Part shown: piece after piece, positions 1 through 8,038 of the stretch
How the letters are laid out: every line of letters starts with the position of its first letter
Numbering within the stretch: the first letter of the stretch is position 1
Assembly (NCBI RefSeq): GCF_900186615.1
Contig: NZ_LT896588.1
Span: forward strand, 859,451-923,450
From: Parabacteroides bouchesdurhonensis
GTDB taxonomy: Bacteria; Bacteroidota; Bacteroidia; Bacteroidales; Tannerellaceae
DNA length: 64,000 nucleotides
Direction: 5' to 3'
The notes under the pieces: model-generated
The model's database searches: none
Told to the model about the DNA's origin: nothing
What the model saw: the letters and a program-made list of their open reading frames with translations, nothing else
Made by a program: the position numbers and the translations under genes

Positions 1-138
1 GTGGTTGAAGTACATATTTCAAATGTACATGCGCGTGAATCCTTTCGCCACGTTTCTATGATTTCGGCCGCTTGTAAAGGTGTTATCATCGGATTTGGAT
101 TAAATTCATACAGGTTAGCACTTGAATCTTTCCTATAA
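1..138 (+). CDS. aroQ: 3-dehydroquinate dehydratase type II, C-terminal fragment (5' end outside window)
   Basis: The first 45 codons are open from base 1 and end in TAA. They contain the type II dehydroquinase signature H-I-S-N-V-H-A-R-E followed by F-R-H, and end in Y-R-L-A-L-E-S-F-L, which is typical of the family's C-terminus. The enzyme dehydrates 3-dehydroquinate to 3-dehydroshikimate in the shikimate pathway, in the cytoplasm. The N-terminal two thirds, including the catalytic tyrosine, lie outside the window. A short GC-rich hairpin follows before pyk. Confidence 0.9.
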   Translation: MVEVHISNVHARESFRHVSMISAACKGVIIGFGLNSYRLALESFL

Positions 139-155
139 GAAAAAACGGTTCCATT

Positions 156-214
156 CGGGAGAAATTTAAATTTCTTCCGAGAGAAAATAAAATTCCTTCC
201 GAAAGGGAGGTTTT
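156..214 (+). terminator. Two hairpins between aroQ and pyk, likely aroQ terminator
   Basis: Bases 156-179 form a 12-bp near-palindrome with one G-T wobble. Bases 195-210 fold as CCTTCC, a GAAA tetraloop and GGGAGG, followed by four T. The second hairpin is the better terminator candidate for aroQ. Either could also act in the pyk leader. Transcript ends are inferred from structure only. Confidence 0.5.
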
Positions 215-262
215 GGGGAAGTAAAAATAAAAGGTAAATAATAAGGTTATAATTTAAGGTAT

Positions 263-1720
263 ATGTTAAAGCATACAAAGATTGTTGCTACGATTTCCGA
301 TCAGCGTTGTGATGTCGATTTTATCGATTCATTATACAAGGCGGGAATGAATGTTGTGCGCCTCAACACAGCTCACATGGCAGAAGAAGGTTTAAGTCGT
401 GTAGTTAATAACACCCGTACTGTTTCAGACCGTATTGGTATCCTGATGGACACAAAAGGGCCCGAAGTCCGTACGACAGTTACGGTTGGAAAAGAACCAA
501 TCCCATTTACGACCGGCGAACATGTTAAAATTATCGGTGACCCGGATAAAGAAACTTCCCACGATTGTATTTATGTATCATACAAAAATTTCGTTTCCGA
601 CCTGACTATAGGCAGTGATATTCTGATTGATGACGGAGATCTGGAACTGAAAGTTATAGAGAAGCAGCCGGACTACCTGGTTTGTGAAGTAGGTAATGAT
701 GCGACATTAGGAAGCCGTAAAAGCATAAACGTTCCGGGCGTACGTATCAACTTACCCTCATTAACAGAAAAAGACCGTAAGAATATCCATTGGGCTATCA
801 GTAATGAATTGGATTTCATTGCCCATTCTTTTGTGCGGAATAAACAAGACGTTTTGGATATTCAACGTATTCTGGACGAATACGACAGCCCGATTAAAAT
901 TATCGCCAAAATTGAAAACCAGGAAGGTGTTGACAATATAGAAGAAATACTGGAAGTTGCCTACGGTATAATGATTGCCCGTGGTGATTTGGGGATAGAA
1001 GTACCTGCCGAAAAGATCCCGGGTATTCAACGAACCTTAATCCGCAAATGCGTGGAAGCCAAAAAACCGGTTATCGTAGCTACGCAAATGCTCCACTCGA
1101 TGATAAACAATCCACGTCCTACCCGTGCCGAAGTCACGGATATTGCAAATGCTATTTATTATCGTACAGATGCGTTAATGCTAAGTGGGGAAACAGCATA
1201 CGGTAAATATCCTTTGGAAGCTGTACAGACTATGACAAAGGTTGCCCGTGAAGCAGAAAAGACAAAATTAGCAGCAAACGATATACGCGTTCCTATTGAA
1301 GGAAACGATTTGGATATAACTTCATTCCTGGCAAAACAGGCTGTGAAATCTTCATCCAAACTGCATGTTAAAGCAATCATTACAGATAGTCACACAGGAA
1401 GAACCGCCCGTTATCTGGCTGCATTTCGAGGAACTTCTACCGTGTTTGCTATTTGTTATAATTCCCGCGTGATGCGTATGCTTGCATTGTCTTATGGCGT
1501 TTGGGCTGTTTATCAACCGTGGAATGACAGTCGTCGTGGTTATTTCTATGACGCGCTAAATCAATTGATCAAAAGCGGACGTATCACAAACAACGACATG
1601 GTTGCTTATCTGAGCGGAAGTTTCGGAGAAGGAGGAGGAACTACATTCCTTGAAATCAACAATGTAGGTAAAGTATTGGAAGCCGGAAAAAACTATCAGC
1701 TTCCTACTTTTAAAGAATAA
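263..1720 (+). CDS. pyk: Pyruvate kinase
   Basis: Catalyses phosphoenolpyruvate plus ADP to pyruvate plus ATP, the last step of glycolysis. The 485-residue length is normal. The N-terminal barrel shows substrate-binding Arg33 in M-N-V-V-R-L-N, the M-D-T-K-G-P-E-V-R strand (62-70), catalytic Lys216 in I-A-K-I-E-N, the metal-binding loop A-R-G-D-L-G (239-244) and Thr274 in V-A-T-Q-M. The usual N-F-S-H after the arginine reads N-T-A-H here. The C-terminal allosteric domain is complete. A leader of about 120 nt separates it from aroQ. The O-methyltransferase gene follows after 15 nt, so the two are probably co-transcribed. Confidence 0.95.
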   Translation: MLKHTKIVATISDQRCDVDFIDSLYKAGMNVVRLNTAHMAEEGLSRVVNNTRTVSDRIGILMDTKGPEVRTTVTVGKEPIPFTTGEHVKIIGDPDKETSHDCIYVSYKNFVSDLTIGSDILIDDGDLELKVIEKQPDYLVCEVGNDATLGSRKSINVPGVRINLPSLTEKDRKNIHWAISNELDFIAHSFVRNKQDVLDIQRILDEYDSPIKIIAKIENQEGVDNIEEILEVAYGIMIARGDLGIEVPAEKIPGIQRTLIRKCVEAKKPVIVATQMLHSMINNPRPTRAEVTDIANAIYYRTDALMLSGETAYGKYPLEAVQTMTKVAREAEKTKLAANDIRVPIEGNDLDITSFLAKQAVKSSSKLHVKAIITDSHTGRTARYLAAFRGTSTVFAICYNSRVMRMLALSYGVWAVYQPWNDSRRGYFYDALNQLIKSGRITNNDMVAYLSGSFGEGGGTTFLEINNVGKVLEAGKNYQLPTFKE

Positions 1721-1735
1721 GAATAATTCCGTGAC

Positions 1736-2362
1736 GTGACAATAGATGAGTACATATTATCTCATATAGACGAAGAAGGAACGCTACTTTCCTCTTTAAA
1801 CCGGGATGCGAATGTGAACCTTCTCCGTCCACGTATGTTATCAGGACACTTGCAGGGGCGAATACTGAAAATGTTCTGCCGGATGCTTCGTCCGTATCGG
1901 ATACTTGAAATAGGCACATACACAGGCTATGCCACTCTTTGCATGGCGGAAGGAATAGAAGACGATGCTTTGATCCATACACTGGAAATCAATGATGAAA
2001 TGGAAGATTTCATCTTAAAGTATCTGGATCGTTCGCCCCACAAAGACAAAGTACGCCTGCATATCGGTGACGCGATGGATATTATTCCTCAATTGGATGA
2101 AACGTTTGATATGGTTTTCATTGATGCCGATAAGCGTTTGTATTCGGATTATTACGATCAGGTTTTCCCTAAAGTCCGTCCCGGAGGATTGATTCTGGCT
2201 GATAATACACTATGGGATGGAAAGGTGCTTGAAAAACCACACCCGTCGGATAAGCAAACAATCGGCATTCTGGCTTTCAATGAGAAAATAAAGAATGACG
2301 ACCGGGTAGAAAAAGTAATTTTACCTTTACGCGACGGTCTTACAATGATTTGGAAAAAATAA
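1736..2362 (+). CDS. Class I SAM-dependent O-methyltransferase (caffeoyl-CoA OMT-like family)
   Basis: 208 residues starting at GTG 1736. The SAM-binding motif I E-I-G-T-Y-T-G-Y lies at 58-65, an acidic residue of motif II at about 84 (L-E-I-N-D), and the metal-ligand strand F-D-M-V-F-I-D-A-D-K at 124-133, with A-D-N-T-L-W further on. This is the O-methyltransferase family 3 pattern of small divalent-metal-dependent enzymes. The true substrate cannot be told from sequence. It sits between pyk and rbfA with gaps of 15 and 12 nt, so it is likely part of the same transcript. An upstream GTG at 1731 is out of frame. Confidence 0.85.
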   Translation: MTIDEYILSHIDEEGTLLSSLNRDANVNLLRPRMLSGHLQGRILKMFCRMLRPYRILEIGTYTGYATLCMAEGIEDDALIHTLEINDEMEDFILKYLDRSPHKDKVRLHIGDAMDIIPQLDETFDMVFIDADKRLYSDYYDQVFPKVRPGGLILADNTLWDGKVLEKPHPSDKQTIGILAFNEKIKNDDRVEKVILPLRDGLTMIWKK

Positions 2363-2374
2363 AATATAGAGATT

Positions 2375-2710
2375 ATGGAAAGTACAAGATTGAATAAAAT
2401 AGAACGCCTTATCCAAAAGGAACTGAGCGATATATTCCAAAAGCAAACACAAGCTATGCACGGAGTATTAATATCCGTCAGCAGAGTGCGTGTAAGTGCG
2501 GATTTAAGCGTGGCACGTGCCTATCTGAGCATTTTCCCTTCCGAGAAATCGAAAGAACTGATGGAAGCTATCCAGGCAAATACAAAAGCAATCCGTTTTG
2601 ATTTGGGACAACGTACAGGAAAGCAATTGCGGAAAATTCCTGAACTGAGTTTCTTTATCGACGATTCATTGGATTATATTGAAAATATTGATAAGTTACT
2701 GAACAAGTAA
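2375..2710 (+). CDS. rbfA: Ribosome-binding factor A
   Basis: 111 residues, typical for RbfA, a small KH-like protein that binds the 30S subunit and helps mature the 5' end of 16S rRNA. The N-terminus S-T-R-L-N-K-I-E-R-L-I-Q-K-E-L-S matches the family start, and the C-terminal stretch F-F-I-D-D-S-L-D-Y is also diagnostic. It starts at ATG 2375, 12 nt after the methyltransferase stop, and a permease gene follows 11 nt after its own stop. The arrangement rbfA followed by a LolC/E-like permease is familiar in Bacteroidales. Confidence 0.93.
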   Translation: MESTRLNKIERLIQKELSDIFQKQTQAMHGVLISVSRVRVSADLSVARAYLSIFPSEKSKELMEAIQANTKAIRFDLGQRTGKQLRKIPELSFFIDDSLDYIENIDKLLNK

Positions 2711-2721
2711 ATAAAACCACC

Positions 2722-3951
2722 TTGAATTTCCCGTTCTATATAGCCCAGAGGTATCTCTTCTCGAAGAAATCGCACAATGCTATCAATATCATTTCAATGG
2801 TATCGGTATGCGGAGTTGTGGTTGCAACCATTGCTCTGGTATGTGCGCTTTCGGTATATAACGGGTTCAACGATCTTGTTTCTACTCTATTCAGTAATTT
2901 CGATCCGGAACTAAAGATAACTCCATCTACAGGAAAAGTGTTCGATCCTGACAGCCAGGAGATGCAAGCCGTCAAAAAATTACCGGAGATTGCCGTATTT
3001 AGCGAAGTGCTGCAAGACAACGCATTGATTCGTTATCGCGACCGTCAGGATGTTGCCACTCTAAAGGGTGTAGACAATAAGTTCGAGGAGCTTACACAAA
3101 TAGACAGCGTTTTGATAGACGGCCGTTTTGCTCTACGTGAAGACGTTGTAGACTATGGAACATTGGGCATCGGATTAGCCTCCAAATTAGGAATCAATGC
3201 AGGGTTTGTCTCCCCGATGGAAATATATGCGCCCAAACGTAATGAGAAAGTCAACATGTCTAATCCGGCTACTTCTTTCAATGTAGAATATGCTTATATA
3301 GGCGGAGTATTCTGCATTAATCAGCAGATGTATGATGAAAGCATGATGATTGTCCCGCTCGATCTGGCGCGTAAACTATTCCATTATGATAATGAAGTGA
3401 CTGCAATAGAGTTGAAACTAACGGAGAAAGCCAACCTGACAACCGTAAAAAAACAGATCAAAGAGATTCTGGGAGACAAATTCCTCGTACAAGATCGTTT
3501 TGAACAACAGGAAGCCTCTTTCAAAATGATGCAAGTAGAAAAATGGATGACATTCCTTATCTTGAGTTTTATCCTTACAATTGCCTTATTTAATGTAGTC
3601 GGTTCACTTTCTATGTTGATGATAGAAAAGCATGATGATGTTCGCACACTTCGCAATATGGGCGCAGACAATAAACTGATCCGCCGGATATTTTTATTTG
3701 AAGGCTGGATGATTTCCGGCTTCGGTGCTTTGATAGGTATTGCTGTAGGAGTAATCCTTTGTCTGCTACAACAAGAATTGGGATTAATAAAGTTAGGCCA
3801 GACTGCCGGAGCTTTTATTATAGATGCTTATCCTGTCCGTATTGAAATAAACGATATTGCTACCGTATTCTTCACAGTATTAACAATAGGCTTACTGGCC
3901 GCCTGGTATCCTGTACGCTATCTAGGCAAAAAGTGGCTGCAAACCGCTTAA
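2722..3951 (+). CDS. FtsX-like permease of an ABC transporter (LolC/LolE-type)
   Basis: 409 residues starting at TTG 2722, which begins N-F-P-F-Y-I-A-Q-R-Y-L, the usual opening of this family. One N-terminal membrane helix (about 20-45) is followed by a MacB-like periplasmic domain and three C-terminal helices (about 275-300, 325-350, 375-395), the FtsX topology. Such permeases work with a separate ATPase to release lipoproteins or transmit mechanical signals at the inner membrane. No ATPase gene is nearby. Its stop codon abuts the msrAB stop of the opposite strand with no base between. Confidence 0.85.
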   Translation: MNFPFYIAQRYLFSKKSHNAINIISMVSVCGVVVATIALVCALSVYNGFNDLVSTLFSNFDPELKITPSTGKVFDPDSQEMQAVKKLPEIAVFSEVLQDNALIRYRDRQDVATLKGVDNKFEELTQIDSVLIDGRFALREDVVDYGTLGIGLASKLGINAGFVSPMEIYAPKRNEKVNMSNPATSFNVEYAYIGGVFCINQQMYDESMMIVPLDLARKLFHYDNEVTAIELKLTEKANLTTVKKQIKEILGDKFLVQDRFEQQEASFKMMQVEKWMTFLILSFILTIALFNVVGSLSMLMIEKHDDVRTLRNMGADNKLIRRIFLFEGWMISGFGALIGIAVGVILCLLQQELGLIKLGQTAGAFIIDAYPVRIEINDIATVFFTVLTIGLLAAWYPVRYLGKKWLQTA

Positions 3952-5013
3952 CTACTTATCCAACAAATAAAGATAATCCGAATAACCTTCCTCTTTCATT
4001 TTTTCTTTCGGGATAAAACGCAAGGAAGCGCTATTAATACAATAACGTAATCCTCCTTTTTCCGTAGGTCCGTCTGTAAATACATGTCCCAAATGTGCAT
4101 CCCCTATCTTACTACGAACTCCCATACGAGTCATTCCATGCGATGTATCCAAATTTCCTTTTATCAATTCTTCTTTAATCGGCTTGGAAAAGCTGGGCCA
4201 TCCACAACCGGACTCAAATTTATCAGTCGACACGAACAATGGCTCGCCGGTCGTAATATCGACATAAATACCTTCCCTGAATTCATCCCAATACTCATTA
4301 TGAAAGGGAAGCTCTGTTGCATTTTCCTGAGTAACGGCGTATTGCTCATCTGTCAGTTTCTTACGCAAAGTCGCATCATCCGGTTTCTTATATGCAGTTG
4401 AGGCATTGGCTGTACGGGCAAGCTCAAAGAGTTCGGGATTAATATGGCAATAACCGCCGGGATTCTTATCCAAATAATCCTGATGGTAATCTTCTGCCGG
4501 ATAGAAGTTTTCCAATGGTTTGATTTCTATAACAATCGGTTTTAAGTATTTCTTAGCCAAAGATTCAACAGCTGTTTGAATGATAATAAGATCTGATTCA
4601 TCTTTATAATAAATTCCTGTTCTGTATTGTGTTCCCTGATCTCCACCTTGGCGATTCATACTTGTCGGATCAATTGTCTTAAAATAAAGCTCTAGTAATA
4701 GCTTCAAGTCAACCTGCTGTGGGTCATACGTAACTTTCACAGTCTCTGCAAAACCGGTATCATCCATACACACTTGCTGATACGTTGGGTTGGGAATATT
4801 GCCATTAGCATATCCAACTTGCGTAGTAATTACTCCGTTTATTTGTTTCATAAAATGTTCTGTTCCCCAGAAACAGCCACCGGCAAAATATATTTCCTTC
4901 ATATCTTTCATATTCTTTGTCTCCTGCGCATTTAAATTATTCGTAAAACCAAACATATTAGCAATCGTAAGACTGCCAATCAATACAATTACAATTATAG
5001 AAATATTTTTCAT
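3952..5013 (-). CDS. msrAB: Bifunctional peptide methionine sulfoxide reductase MsrA/MsrB, exported
   Basis: 353-residue fusion repairing both S- and R-methionine sulfoxide in proteins. An N-terminal hydrophobic segment (about 4-22) suggests export. The MsrA domain carries the catalytic motif G-C-F-W-G with Cys47. The MsrB domain (about 215 onward) has G-C-G-W-P-S-F and the catalytic Cys in R-Y-C-I-N-S. The zinc-binding CxxC pairs of many MsrB proteins are absent: D-I-T-T-G-E-P-L-F replaces the first, so this is the zinc-free form. It stands alone on the minus strand and converges without a gap on the permease gene. Confidence 0.95.
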   Translation of the reverse strand: MKNISIIVIVLIGSLTIANMFGFTNNLNAQETKNMKDMKEIYFAGGCFWGTEHFMKQINGVITTQVGYANGNIPNPTYQQVCMDDTGFAETVKVTYDPQQVDLKLLLELYFKTIDPTSMNRQGGDQGTQYRTGIYYKDESDLIIIQTAVESLAKKYLKPIVIEIKPLENFYPAEDYHQDYLDKNPGGYCHINPELFELARTANASTAYKKPDDATLRKKLTDEQYAVTQENATELPFHNEYWDEFREGIYVDITTGEPLFVSTDKFESGCGWPSFSKPIKEELIKGNLDTSHGMTRMGVRSKIGDAHLGHVFTDGPTEKGGLRYCINSASLRFIPKEKMKEEGYSDYLYLLDK

Positions 5014-5050
5014 ATTGTCTCCTTTCTAATAGAACAAATTAAAGACTTAA

Positions 5051-5129
5051 AAAGAGCTGACTTTTGAAACTAAAAGTCCCGTCTTAACACTTCAAAAGAG
5101 CTGACCTTTGAAATGTTAAGACGGGACTT
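5051..5129. repeat. Direct repeat plus large inverted repeat between manC and msrAB
   Basis: A 15-bp perfect inverted repeat (AAGTCCCGTCTTAAC at 5074-5088 and its complement at 5115-5129) extends by about 7 more base pairs with one mismatch around a loop of about 10 nt. A 20-nt direct repeat, AAAGAGCTGAC followed by (T/C)TTTGAAA, occurs at 5051-5070 and 5095-5114; the second copy forms the loop and inner right arm. It lies 23 nt beyond the manC stop, so a terminator for manC is likely. The repeated half suggests a partial duplication of such a structure. Confidence 0.7.
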
Positions 5130-5151
5130 CTATATTCAAAAGATATATACT

Positions 5152-6237
5152 TTAATTAAATTCCTTTCCGTATTTCATTTGGGCATCTGCAACATATTGT
5201 TTGATACGCTGCTCATCATCCTTTTTACAGATAAGTAACACATTTCCCGATTCTGCTACAATGCAATCATTGATACCTTGTACCACTGCCAAGCGTTTCG
5301 GATCTTCAAGAGCAATTACGTTATTTTTGCTTTCATATAGCATTGCCCTATTATTTTTCAGGACAGCATTATTGTTTTCGTCCTTATGTGCGATGTCGAA
5401 CAAAGAGCCCCAAGTTCCCAAGTCTGCCCATCCAAAATCCGCACAGAGCATATATACATTATCTGCTTTTTCCATAATTCCGTAATCTATAGAGATATTC
5501 GGACAATATGGGAAATGCTCATGTATGAAATCACGCTCTTTATCAGTATTAAATTGGTCTTTACCCAAATCGAAACGGGCACTTATATCCGGCAAGAAGT
5601 TCTCAAAAGCGGATATTATTGTATTTACATTCCAAACAAATAAGCCGGAGTTCCAGAAAAATTCACCACTTTCATAGAATACTTTTGCCAATTCCAAATT
5701 AGGTTTCTCCGTAAAAGTCTTCACTTTTGTAAAACCGCCTAACATCATATCATTGCTCTGTTGTATATAACCATAAGCAGTCTCCGGGCGGCTCGGTTTA
5801 ATACCCAATGTCACCAAAGAATTATTCTCTTTTACAAAATCCAATCCCTTTTGCACATCGCGCAAAAAGACGTCTTCTTTTAAAATAAGATGGTCCGATG
5901 GAGCCACTACAATATTAGCATTCGGATTACAAGCTTTTATATGATAAGCCGCATAAGCAATACATGGTGCCGTATTACGGCGTGTAGGCTCAAGCAGAAT
6001 CTGGCTATCTTTTAACTCGGGCAATTGTTCCTTAATTAGTTTGGCATACAACTCATTGGTAACAATATAAATGTTCTCGACTGGAATAATTTTGGCGAAA
6101 CGATCGAAAGTCATTTGTAATAATGATCGTCCGGTACCAAAGAAGTCAAGGAATTGCTTTGGATAACTCTCTCTGCTAAACGGCCAGAAACGACTTCCAA
6201 TTCCTCCCCCCATGATAACGCAATAATTATCTTTCAT
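5152..6237 (-). CDS. manC: Mannose-1-phosphate guanylyltransferase
   Basis: Makes GDP-mannose from GTP and mannose-1-phosphate, the precursor for GDP-fucose and for surface glycans. The nucleotide-binding signature M-G-G-G-I-G-S-R-F-W-P-F-S-R lies near the N-terminus and runs into P-K-Q-F-L. P-S-D-H-L-I and F-T-E-K-P follow in family order. At 361 residues it is the short monofunctional form, lacking the C-terminal isomerase domain of AlgA-type enzymes. It is a single gene here, with a hairpin downstream and no glycan cluster adjacent. Confidence 0.92.
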   Translation of the reverse strand: MKDNYCVIMGGGIGSRFWPFSRESYPKQFLDFFGTGRSLLQMTFDRFAKIIPVENIYIVTNELYAKLIKEQLPELKDSQILLEPTRRNTAPCIAYAAYHIKACNPNANIVVAPSDHLILKEDVFLRDVQKGLDFVKENNSLVTLGIKPSRPETAYGYIQQSNDMMLGGFTKVKTFTEKPNLELAKVFYESGEFFWNSGLFVWNVNTIISAFENFLPDISARFDLGKDQFNTDKERDFIHEHFPYCPNISIDYGIMEKADNVYMLCADFGWADLGTWGSLFDIAHKDENNNAVLKNNRAMLYESKNNVIALEDPKRLAVVQGINDCIVAESGNVLLICKKDDEQRIKQYVADAQMKYGKEFN

Positions 6238-6336
6238 GATATAGTTATTATTAATTTCACATCAACTACAAAACTAACGAAATAATCTATTATTTATTCT
6301 TCCCTCACACAATATTTGAAAAAAAACAATGAATCG

Positions 6337-6367
6337 TTTGTGAGATTCAAAAATATATCTACCTTTG
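6337..6367 (+). promoter_or_regulatory. Bacteroidetes-type promoter of tRNA-Leu
   Basis: TTTG at 6337-6340 and TACCTTTG (TAnnTTTG consensus) at 6360-6367 are separated by 19 bp, the known spacing of the Bacteroidetes -33 and -7 elements. The tRNA begins 23 nt downstream. Confidence 0.75.
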
Positions 6368-6390
6368 CATCGCATTTGAAAACAACAAAT

Positions 6391-6474
6391 GCCCAGATGG
6401 CGGAATTGGTAGACGCGCTGGTCTCAAACACCAGTGGATTCACTTCCATGCCGGTTCGATCCCGGCTCTGGGTA
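6391..6474 (+). tRNA. tRNA-Leu (anticodon CAA)
   Basis: 84 nt with the long variable arm of leucine tRNAs. The acceptor arms GCCCAGA and TCTGGGT pair, with G-U at the first position, followed by discriminator A. The D-arm, the anticodon stem CTGGT/ACCAG with loop CTCAAAC, and the T-arm with GGTTCGATCC are all recognisable. CCA is not encoded. The 3' end (from 6462) is the attachment site of the mobile element to its right and remains functional because the element brings an identical 14-bp end. Confidence 0.93.
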
Positions 6475-6475
6475 C
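6462..6475 (+). repeat. attL core of the outer element (tRNA 3' end)
   Basis: CCGGCTCTGGGTAC covers the T-stem and acceptor end of tRNA-Leu plus one base. The same 14 bp occur at 34621-34634. Weaker similarity continues for about 45 bp beyond both copies, including a terminator hairpin. Confidence 0.8.
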
Positions 6476-6480
6476 GAATA

Positions 6481-6515
6481 AACCCTGATAATCACCTGAT
6501 TGTCAGGGTTTTCTG
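6481..6515 (+). terminator. Terminator after tRNA-Leu, carried by the element
   Basis: A 13-bp stem with one wobble (AACCCTGATAATC against GATTGTCAGGGTT) is followed by TTTTC. Because it lies to the right of the attL core it belongs to the element. It replaces the native terminator, which is now at 34640-34670. Confidence 0.75.
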
Positions 6516-6527
6516 CTTTTATAGGGC

Positions 6528-6551
6528 GTACTAAATGTGTACTGAATGACG
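6528..6551. repeat. Candidate integrase arm-type site, left end
   Basis: GTACTAAA(T)GTGTACTGAATGACG here matches 34491-34514 at the right end with two differences. Each copy contains the submotif GTACT twice, and GTGTACTTT recurs at 6566-6574. A repeat near both ends and in the same orientation suits an arm-binding site of the element's tyrosine integrase. That function is inferred. Confidence 0.5.
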
Positions 6552-6711
6552 AATACAAAGAAAAGGTGTACTTTAATAGTTTTCTTCCCCATATCTTTAT
6601 GATTTCTTAACGCTTATCCTATCTTTATCTACCTTATTATTGCCGATGTTTTCGGGAAAAGTGAGATTCTTACCTTATATTTGTAGTAAGAACGTTTAAA
6701 GGCGCACGATT

Positions 6712-7620
6712 ATGGAAAATCATATGGAAAACAATTTCAGAGAAATACAGAAGATATTAGATAGTTGTATAGCTCATGACTATAAAACTAAAGTAGATGC
6801 ACTATTTTTAAAACGTGAATATTTGACGCAAGCTCAGCTAAAGGATTATTTGCGGCAAGAAATTTTCCGTGTGACTGAAAATATTGTAGCCATCCAACAA
6901 AAATACCGTGTCGTGCGTAACATTGTATTGGATATGGATATTCCCGATTTTTTGTGGGAAAGCGGTTATTTTGAGGACTTGAATTCTGATGAAAGAAAAA
7001 AGTATATCGGTTTCCGCTGCTCTGATTTTGATATGGACGCATATTTGCATGAACCGTCCTGTTATGATGGGCGGCTTCCCTATTTGTCCATTATCGTTAA
7101 TCTTGTCGTGCTTTCCAAGTATTTGCGCTATCTGCAAGAACAGGAAAGCAATTACCATACAGATGCGGTTGCCATCCAAGAGCAAGTCTTGCCAAAAGAG
7201 AAAGAGGAAAGTGCAGATACTAATCCAACCAAGATTGTGGGCAAAAGCAATCCTTTCAAGTCCACGTTGAAAGCCAATGAAATCAAACTTCTGACCGACT
7301 GTGTGAATGAAGCGAATATGTTTACTACTACCGTCAGTGCCAAAATACTTACCGATTTTTTCAACTGCAAACTGAATGGGGTATTGAAAGTTAATAATAC
7401 CCGTCTGTTAGCCTATCTTATGATGCAGCTTGGCTGCTATAATTACATTGTTTATGAATGGCAGTCTGTCATAGCAAATAACAAGCTGATATTAGGAAAG
7501 ATAAAAGGAGAACCACTTACACGTACTGACTTATCCAGTGCAACAGACCAAGCAAAAAACATCTATCCGAAAGGATATGAAATCATAGACAAGTACATCA
7601 AACAACTGAAAAAAGGTTGA
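6712..7620 (+). CDS. Hypothetical protein of the outer mobile element
   Basis: 302 residues, not recognised as a family with known function. It is mostly alpha-helical by composition, soluble, with no signal peptide. A charged linker of about 30 residues (around 150-190) separates an N-terminal half rich in aromatic residues from a C-terminal half. It is the first gene inside the left end of the element and reads toward the mobilization genes. A second in-frame ATG at 6724 is also possible. The position suggests a regulatory or replication accessory role, but nothing in the sequence proves it. Confidence 0.6.
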   Translation: MENHMENNFREIQKILDSCIAHDYKTKVDALFLKREYLTQAQLKDYLRQEIFRVTENIVAIQQKYRVVRNIVLDMDIPDFLWESGYFEDLNSDERKKYIGFRCSDFDMDAYLHEPSCYDGRLPYLSIIVNLVVLSKYLRYLQEQESNYHTDAVAIQEQVLPKEKEESADTNPTKIVGKSNPFKSTLKANEIKLLTDCVNEANMFTTTVSAKILTDFFNCKLNGVLKVNNTRLLAYLMMQLGCYNYIVYEWQSVIANNKLILGKIKGEPLTRTDLSSATDQAKNIYPKGYEIIDKYIKQLKKG

Positions 7621-7672
7621 GCATAGATTGAACGCTCAAACAAAGGTCAATTAGACTTCATTTTCAACCTCT

Positions 7673-7680
7673 TAACTTTG
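7673..7680 (+). promoter_or_regulatory. Candidate -7 promoter element before the HTH gene
   Basis: TAACTTTG fits TAnnTTTG and lies 65 nt before the HTH start. The -33 region is weak. The leader contains CCCCCGTT, an A-rich loop and AACGAGGG, a possible small hairpin. Confidence 0.4.
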
Positions 7681-7745
7681 CCCCCGTTAACAAAAAAAAC
7701 GAGGGTGCGCACCTTCATATTGTTTCACCTAAATTCCTAAACAAT

Positions 7746-8033
7746 ATGGAAAGAGATTTAGAGTTAAGAGTTTCAGAACTCGAAAAATTAGTGTTCCTTT
7801 CAAAGAATGTGCTTAGCTTCGATGAAGCGAGCAGGTTCTTGAACCTTTCTAAAAGTTACCTGTACAAGTTGACTTCGGGTAACTTGATACCCCATTACAA
7901 GCCGCAGGGCAAAATGCTTTATTTTGAGAAAGCGGAGTTGGAAGCATGGTTGCGTCAGAACCCGGTCAAGACGCAGGCACAGATAGAGCAGGAAGCGCAG
8001 AAATATATCCTTAACCGTCCTCTAAAGAAATAA
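7746..8033 (+). CDS. Helix-turn-helix (excisionase/MerR-like) DNA-binding protein
   Basis: 95 residues. A short N-terminal coiled coil is followed by the HTH_17 pattern: L-S-F-D-E-A-S-R-F-L-N-L-S-K-S-Y-L-Y-K-L-T, then G-K-M-L-Y-F and E-L-E-A-W-L. Such proteins in Bacteroides elements act as excision factors or as regulators of the mobilization operon. The ATPase gene follows 5 nt after its stop, so the two are co-transcribed. Confidence 0.8.
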   Translation: MERDLELRVSELEKLVFLSKNVLSFDEASRFLNLSKSYLYKLTSGNLIPHYKPQGKMLYFEKAELEAWLRQNPVKTQAQIEQEAQKYILNRPLKK

Positions 8034-8038
8034 CGGTT

